Source: Pseudomonas sediminis
GTDB lineage: Bacteria > Pseudomonadota > Gammaproteobacteria > Pseudomonadales > Pseudomonadaceae
Direction: 5' to 3'
DNA length: 64,000 nt
Assembly: GCF_002741105.1 (NCBI RefSeq)
Contig: NZ_NIQU01000001.1
Location: 372,001-436,000 of the forward strand
This document shows positions 60,034 to 64,000 of this stretch, one piece after another. The notes beneath the pieces were generated by a model. That model had not been told where the DNA came from, searched no databases, and worked only from the letters and a program-made list of their open reading frames with translations. The position numbers and the translations under genes were made by a program. The first letter of the stretch is position 1, and each line of letters begins with the position of its first letter.

Positions 60034-61310
60034 TGCAGACCTTTGTCCTGCGGCGCGCTCTCGTCGAGGGCGAACAATTCCTGGGCCAGGCTGAGCGCGT
60101 CGACGCGCCCCTCGGCAGTAAGTTTCTTCATGCGCACGCTGGGCGCGTGCAGTAGCTTGTTGGTCAGGCCTCGCGCCAGTTGCGCCAGCACGTCTTCAGG
60201 GTTGCTGCCGTTGGCCAGCATGCGCTGCGCCTTGGCCAGCTCATCGTCGCGCAGGCGCTCGGCCTGCTGACGGTAGGCCTTGAGCACGTCGACCGCAGCC
60301 AGCTCGCGCAGGCGCTGCATGAAGTCGTCGGTGCCGGCAGCCACCAGCTCCTCGGCAGCCTGCGCTGCGCCCTGACGGCTCTTGAGGTTTTCCTCGATGA
60401 CTTCGTGCAGGTCATCGACGGTATAGAGGTAGACGTCATCCAGCTCGCCCACCTGCGACTCGATGTCGCGCGGCACGGCGATGTCGACCATGAAGATCGG
60501 CTTGTGCTTGCGCTTTTTCAGCGCACTTTCCACCGCCCCCTTGCCGAGAATCGGCAACTGGCTGGCGGTGGAGCTGATGACGATATCGCTGTGCGCCAGT
60601 TCGTCGGGAATGTCCGACAGCAGCACGGCATGGGCGCCGAACTGCTCAGCCAGTTGACTGGCGCGCTCCAGGGTGCGGTTGGCGACAACGATACGCTTGA
60701 TGCCCTGATCGTGCAGGTGGCGCGCCACCAGGCTGATGGTCTCGCCGGCGCCGATCAGCAGCGCCTGGCTGCGGTGCAGGTCGGCGAAGATCTGCTTGGC
60801 CAGGCTGACCGCAGCGAAAGCCACCGACACCGGGTTCTCGCCGATGGCGGTATCGGTGCGCACGGTCTTGGCGGTGCTGAAGGTGGCCTGGAACAGGCGC
60901 CCGAGCAATGGCCCTACGGTGCCGGCCTCACGCGCCACGGCGTAGGCGGACTTGAGCTGGCCGAGAATCTGCGGCTCGCCCAGTACCATCGAATCCAGCC
61001 CGCACGCCACACGCATCATGTGCCGAACCGCGTCATCCTCGCTGTGCACGTAGGCGCAGGCACGCAACTCGTCGATGCTCAGGCGGTGATAGTCGGCCAG
61101 CCACTGCAGCACTTCGTCGCTGCTCAGTTGGTCCTGCTCCAGGTACAACTCGCTGCGGTTGCAGGTGGAGAGGATCGCTGCCTCACGACTGGGCGTCAGC
61201 CGACACAGCTGCTGCAACGCCTCGACCAGTTGCTCAGGGGTAAAGGCAACGCGCTCGCGCACCTCTACCGAGGCGGTCTTGTGGTTGATACCGAGGGCGA
61301 TAAAGGCCAT
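60030..61310 (-). CDS. hemA: glutamyl-tRNA reductase HemA
   Basis: The 426-residue enzyme starts [23 protein letters not shown], has the catalytic Cys50 in [41 protein letters not shown], the NADPH fold [17 protein letters not shown], and [27 protein letters not shown]. It commits glutamyl-tRNA to tetrapyrrole synthesis. I choose the ATG at 61308-61310 because the family N terminus begins there; the ORF extension to 61508 is out of line with all homologues. It is divergent from the TPR lipoprotein gene with 209 bases between them. Confidence 0.95.
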   Translation of the reverse strand: MAFIALGINHKTASVEVRERVAFTPEQLVEALQQLCRLTPSREAAILSTCNRSELYLEQDQLSSDEVLQWLADYHRLSIDELRACAYVHSEDDAVRHMMRVACGLDSMVLGEPQILGQLKSAYAVAREAGTVGPLLGRLFQATFSTAKTVRTDTAIGENPVSVAFAAVSLAKQIFADLHRSQALLIGAGETISLVARHLHDQGIKRIVVANRTLERASQLAEQFGAHAVLLSDIPDELAHSDIVISSTASQLPILGKGAVESALKKRKHKPIFMVDIAVPRDIESQVGELDDVYLYTVDDLHEVIEENLKSRQGAAQAAEELVAAGTDDFMQRLRELAAVDVLKAYRQQAERLRDDELAKAQRMLANGSNPEDVLAQLARGLTNKLLHAPSVRMKKLTAEGRVDALSLAQELFALDESAPQDKGLQ

Positions 61311-61519
61311 GCAGGGTCGCTGAGGGGCAATACGGGAGCCGGCAATTGTCCTACTTCGCCCCCGAGAGAACAACTCCCGCGACCTATTGTCCCAATAGAC
61401 AGTTCGCCGCATCGTCCTGGCCAGTGGGCTTGCTCCAAGGCTTGTGTCATGATGCCGCGAACGTCGCAGGGCACGCGCCAGCACGGCCCCCGCCCCGGAA
61501 TAACGCACGACAAGGCACT

Positions 61520-63247
61520 ATGAACAGACCCCTCGCGTTGCTCACTGCATTCGCCTTCCTCAGCGGCTGCCAAACCTTCGCCCCCAGCGAGCCGGACGGT
61601 ACGCCGCCGGTACAGGAGGCCGACCAGACCACCCAGCTGGAGCCGAGCGAATACGGCTCGTTCAGCCAGGAAACCCTGTTCGCCCTGCTCACTGCGGAGC
61701 TGGCCGGGCAGCGCAATCGTTTCGATATTGCCCTCGGTAACTACGTGCAACAGGCGCAGGTCACTGGCGATGCCGGCGTAGCCGAACGCGCCTTCCGCAT
61801 TGCCGAGTACCTCGGCGCCGAACAGCCTGCGCTCGAGAGCGCACTGATCTGGGCGCGTAACGCGCCGAGCAACATCGATGCGCAACGCGCCGCCGCCGTG
61901 CAGTTGGCCCGCGCCGGCCGTTACGACGAATCCATGACCTTTATGGAGCAGGTGCTGCAGCGCCAGGGCGACACCCACTTCGATTTCCTCGCCCTGTCCG
62001 CCGCGGAAACCGACCCGGACACCCGCGCCGGGCTGCTGCAAGGCTTCGACCGCCTGCTCAGCAAGAACCCGGACAACAGCCAGCTGCTGTTCGGCAAGGC
62101 CATCCTGCTGCAACAGGACGGCCGTGCCGAAGAGGCACTGGAACTGCTCGAAGACAGCGCTGCGAGCACCAACGAGGTGTCGCCGATCCTGCTGCGCGCT
62201 CGCCTGCTGCAAAGCCTCGGCCGCGGCAAAGAGGCCATGCCACTGCTGCAGAAAGGCATCCGCAACAACCCCGAAGACAAACGCCTGCGCCTGACCTACG
62301 CGCGCCTGCTGGTCGAGCAGGATCGCCTCGACGACGCCAAGGGCGAATTCTCCAAGCTGGTGCAGGAAAACCCCAACGACGACGACCTGCGCTTCTCCCT
62401 GGCCCTGGTGTGCCTGGAAGCCGAAGCCTGGGAAGAAGCCATCGTTTATCTGGAAGAGCTGGTCGAGCGCCGCAGCCATGTCGATGCCGCGCACTACAAC
62501 CTTGGCCGCGCTTATGAGGCACTGAACGACAACGACAGCGCCCTGCAGGAATACGCCCAGGTCGGTCCGAGCAACGACTATCTGCCGGCCCAGCAACGCC
62601 AGGCCGAGCTGCTGTTCGCCCAGCAGCGCAGCGACGAAGCCAGCGCACGCCTGGCCCAGGCACGCGACGCGCAGCCCGATTACGCCATCCAGCTGTACCT
62701 GATCGAAGCCGAAGGCCTGAGCAATCGCCGCCAAATCGAGCCGGCCTGGAAAGTGATCAACGAGGGCCTGGAGCAGTATCCCAATGACCTCAATCTGCTC
62801 TACACCCGCGCCATGCTCGCGGAAAAGCGCGACGACCTGGCCCAGCTGGAAACCGACCTGCGCTACATCATCCAGCGCGAGCCGGAACATGCCATGGCAC
62901 TCAATGCCCTCGGCTACACCCTGGCCGACCGCACCACGCGTTATGAAGAAGCGCGCGAGCTGATCGAGAAAGCGCACCAGCTCAACCCGGACGACCCGGC
63001 GATTCTCGACAGCCTTGGCTGGGTCAACTACCGCCTGGGCAACCTCGACGAGGCCGAGCGCCTGCTGCGCCAGGCCCTGGAGAAATTCCCCGACCACGAA
63101 GTGGCCGCGCACCTGGGCGAAGTGCTCTGGGCCCAAGGTAAACAGCGCGAAGCCAAACGCGTCTGGCGCGACGCCTTCGCCGATGCGCCAGACAGCCCCA
63201 TTCTGCGTGACACGCTGTTGCGCCTGACCGGTTCCGAGACTCTTTGA
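61520..63247 (+). CDS. TPR-repeat lipoprotein
   Basis: The 575-residue protein has a lipoprotein signal with Cys17 (AFAFLSGCQ) and an array of about 10-12 TPR repeats through the rest, for example [57 protein letters not shown] and [45 protein letters not shown]. It is an envelope scaffold protein. It lies between hemA and lolB, where P. aeruginosa has a TPR gene. The stop overlaps the lolB start by one base (TGATG at 63245-63249), so the two are coupled. Confidence 0.87.
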   Translation: MNRPLALLTAFAFLSGCQTFAPSEPDGTPPVQEADQTTQLEPSEYGSFSQETLFALLTAELAGQRNRFDIALGNYVQQAQVTGDAGVAERAFRIAEYLGAEQPALESALIWARNAPSNIDAQRAAAVQLARAGRYDESMTFMEQVLQRQGDTHFDFLALSAAETDPDTRAGLLQGFDRLLSKNPDNSQLLFGKAILLQQDGRAEEALELLEDSAASTNEVSPILLRARLLQSLGRGKEAMPLLQKGIRNNPEDKRLRLTYARLLVEQDRLDDAKGEFSKLVQENPNDDDLRFSLALVCLEAEAWEEAIVYLEELVERRSHVDAAHYNLGRAYEALNDNDSALQEYAQVGPSNDYLPAQQRQAELLFAQQRSDEASARLAQARDAQPDYAIQLYLIEAEGLSNRRQIEPAWKVINEGLEQYPNDLNLLYTRAMLAEKRDDLAQLETDLRYIIQREPEHAMALNALGYTLADRTTRYEEARELIEKAHQLNPDDPAILDSLGWVNYRLGNLDEAERLLRQALEKFPDHEVAAHLGEVLWAQGKQREAKRVWRDAFADAPDSPILRDTLLRLTGSETL

Positions 63248-63861
63248 TGCTTCGTCACCTACTCGTATTCAGCCTTATCGCCCTGCTTGCCGGTTGCGCC
63301 GGCCTTACCTCGCACGAAGCGCTGGAAGGCCAGGGCGATCCGGCCAAGTGGAAGGCTCACAAGCAGCAGATCACCCAGCTCGATGGCTGGCAGATCAACG
63401 GCAAGATCGGCATTCGCGCCCCGCAAGACTCCGGCAGCGCCACACTGTTCTGGCTGCAGCGCCAGGATTACTACGACATTCGCCTGTCCGGCCCGCTCGG
63501 TGGCGGCGCCGCCCGCCTGACCGGCCGTCCGGGTGACATCCTGCTGGAAGTGTCCAACCGTGGCCGCTACCGCGCCGAATCGCCGGAAGATCTGCTGCGC
63601 GAGCAACTGCGCCTGGACCTGCCGGTGTCCAACCTGCTCTGGTGGATTCGCGGCCTGCCCGCCCCGGAAAGCCGCAGCCGCATCACCCTCGATGGCGAAA
63701 GCCACCTGGCGCAGCTGGAGCAGGACGGCTGGAAGGTCGAATACCAACGCTACACCGAGCAGAACGGCTACGCCCTGCCGGAGCGCCTGAAGCTCTATGG
63801 CCAGGACCTGGAAGTGACCTTGGTGATCAAGGACTGGCAGCCGCGTCAGCTCGGCCAATAA
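63247..63861 (+). CDS. lolB: outer-membrane lipoprotein receptor LolB
   Basis: The 204-residue lipoprotein has a lipobox LLAGCAGL (Cys17) and the LolB core [46 protein letters not shown], with [18 protein letters not shown], the family's LxxWIRG segment. LolB receives lipoproteins from LolA and inserts them in the outer membrane. The ATG at 63247 overlaps the TPR stop; a TTG at 63244 is in frame but unlikely. In P. aeruginosa ispE follows; its start is probably just past the right edge. Confidence 0.93.
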   Translation: MLRHLLVFSLIALLAGCAGLTSHEALEGQGDPAKWKAHKQQITQLDGWQINGKIGIRAPQDSGSATLFWLQRQDYYDIRLSGPLGGGAARLTGRPGDILLEVSNRGRYRAESPEDLLREQLRLDLPVSNLLWWIRGLPAPESRSRITLDGESHLAQLEQDGWKVEYQRYTEQNGYALPERLKLYGQDLEVTLVIKDWQPRQLGQ

Positions 63862-63877
63862 GCCAGCGGCACATCCT

Positions 63878-63900
63878 GTGGGAGGGGCTTTAGCCGCGAC
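63878..63900 (+). repeat. REP-type unit after lolB
   Basis: GTGGGAGGGGCTTTAGCC followed by GCGAC, identical to the copy at 11493. Confidence 0.75.
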
Positions 63901-63929
63901 AGCTTGCCCAGCGCCTCCCATAGCACGCA

Positions 63930-63952
63930 GCCGCGTGGATAGGCCACGCGGC
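63930..63952. terminator. hairpin downstream of lolB
   Basis: GCCGCGTGG (63930-63938) pairs with CCACGCGGC (63944-63952) over a five-base loop. No T-run follows, so it may slow or protect rather than terminate. Confidence 0.5.
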
Positions 63953-63971
63953 CTGCTACTTCCGCGGACCA

Positions 63972-64000
63972 CTCCCTCTCCCATTTATGGGAGAGGGCCG
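63972..64000. repeat. CCCTCTCCC-family repeat cut by the window edge
   Basis: CTCCCTCTCCCATTTATGGG and the following AGAGGGCCG match the unit at 27961 over its first 20 or so bases. It continues beyond base 64000. Confidence 0.6.

Noticed and set aside
61311..61508. 66-residue N-terminal extension of HemA
   Set aside because: The family begins at [12 protein letters not shown]; the extra sequence is a chance open frame in the hemA/TPR intergenic region.
61265..63136. 623-codon open frame on the minus strand
   Set aside because: It lies across the TPR lipoprotein gene in the wrong direction, reads into hemA territory, and its composition is typical of an antisense frame.

Overview
The window is chromosomal DNA of a high-G+C gammaproteobacterium, almost certainly a Pseudomonas. 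Long blocks follow an order I remember from P. aeruginosa: olsB-olsA-usp and xenB with its ArsR regulator, argP-ACT-argO, arcDABC, hemH to phrB, then pagL-murI-moeB-prmC-prfA-hemA-TPR-lolB. REP-type palindromes of the GTGGGAGGGGC type fit the same genus. A species in the P. mendocina/P. oleovorans neighbourhood is my guess, not something the sequence proves. I see no tRNA, rRNA, CRISPR array, prophage or complete insertion sequence.

Layout. 1-3.7 kb: minus-strand genes (YceI-like fragment, a beta-lactamase-fold hydrolase coupled to a small Cys-rich membrane protein, a di-iron MBL protein, an acyl-CoA dehydrogenase-like protein). 3.8-9.2 kb: ornithine-lipid genes olsBA, a tandem universal stress protein and a divergent P-type ATPase that share one candidate Anr box. 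9.3-19.3 kb: acpH, ArsR/xenB, a coiled-coil membrane protein, a small gene behind a sigma-54-type promoter, an NAD-dependent epimerase, argP/ACT/argO, LysR regulators and small exported proteins. 19.4-29.4 kb: putA with GTTGCA operators, then arcDABC with a second Anr-like box; together these cover proline and arginine catabolism. 29.6-42.9 kb: a mixed region with an A+T-richer orphan gene, lipoamide dehydrogenase, two MFS transporters, a TetR/thioesterase/SDR set, a Tsx-like porin, a PuuD-type amidotransferase and yjdM.

43.2-55.1 kb is the most interesting part. A LitR/CarH-like MerR regulator sits in a tightly overlapping series of genes: YbgA-like protein, MerR, photolyase phrB, SnoaL, SDR, FAD enzyme, DUF1365, CFA-type methyltransferase and DUF2878. 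Next to it are hemH, a TIGR01777 epimerase, a second FAD oxidoreductase and a Trp-rich small protein. Three inverted repeats of one form, TRTACA-N12-TGTAYA, lie in the two intergenic regions that head these transcripts. I read this as a light- or singlet-oxygen-stress regulon that joins DNA repair, haem synthesis and membrane-lipid modification.

55.1-64 kb is housekeeping: a YkgJ-type protein, pagL, murI, moeB, prmC, prfA, hemA, a TPR lipoprotein and lolB. Several families of small dispersed repeats are present. They include a roughly 75-base element found twice, just upstream of putA and of the Tsx-like porin, and one 142-base MITE-like element.
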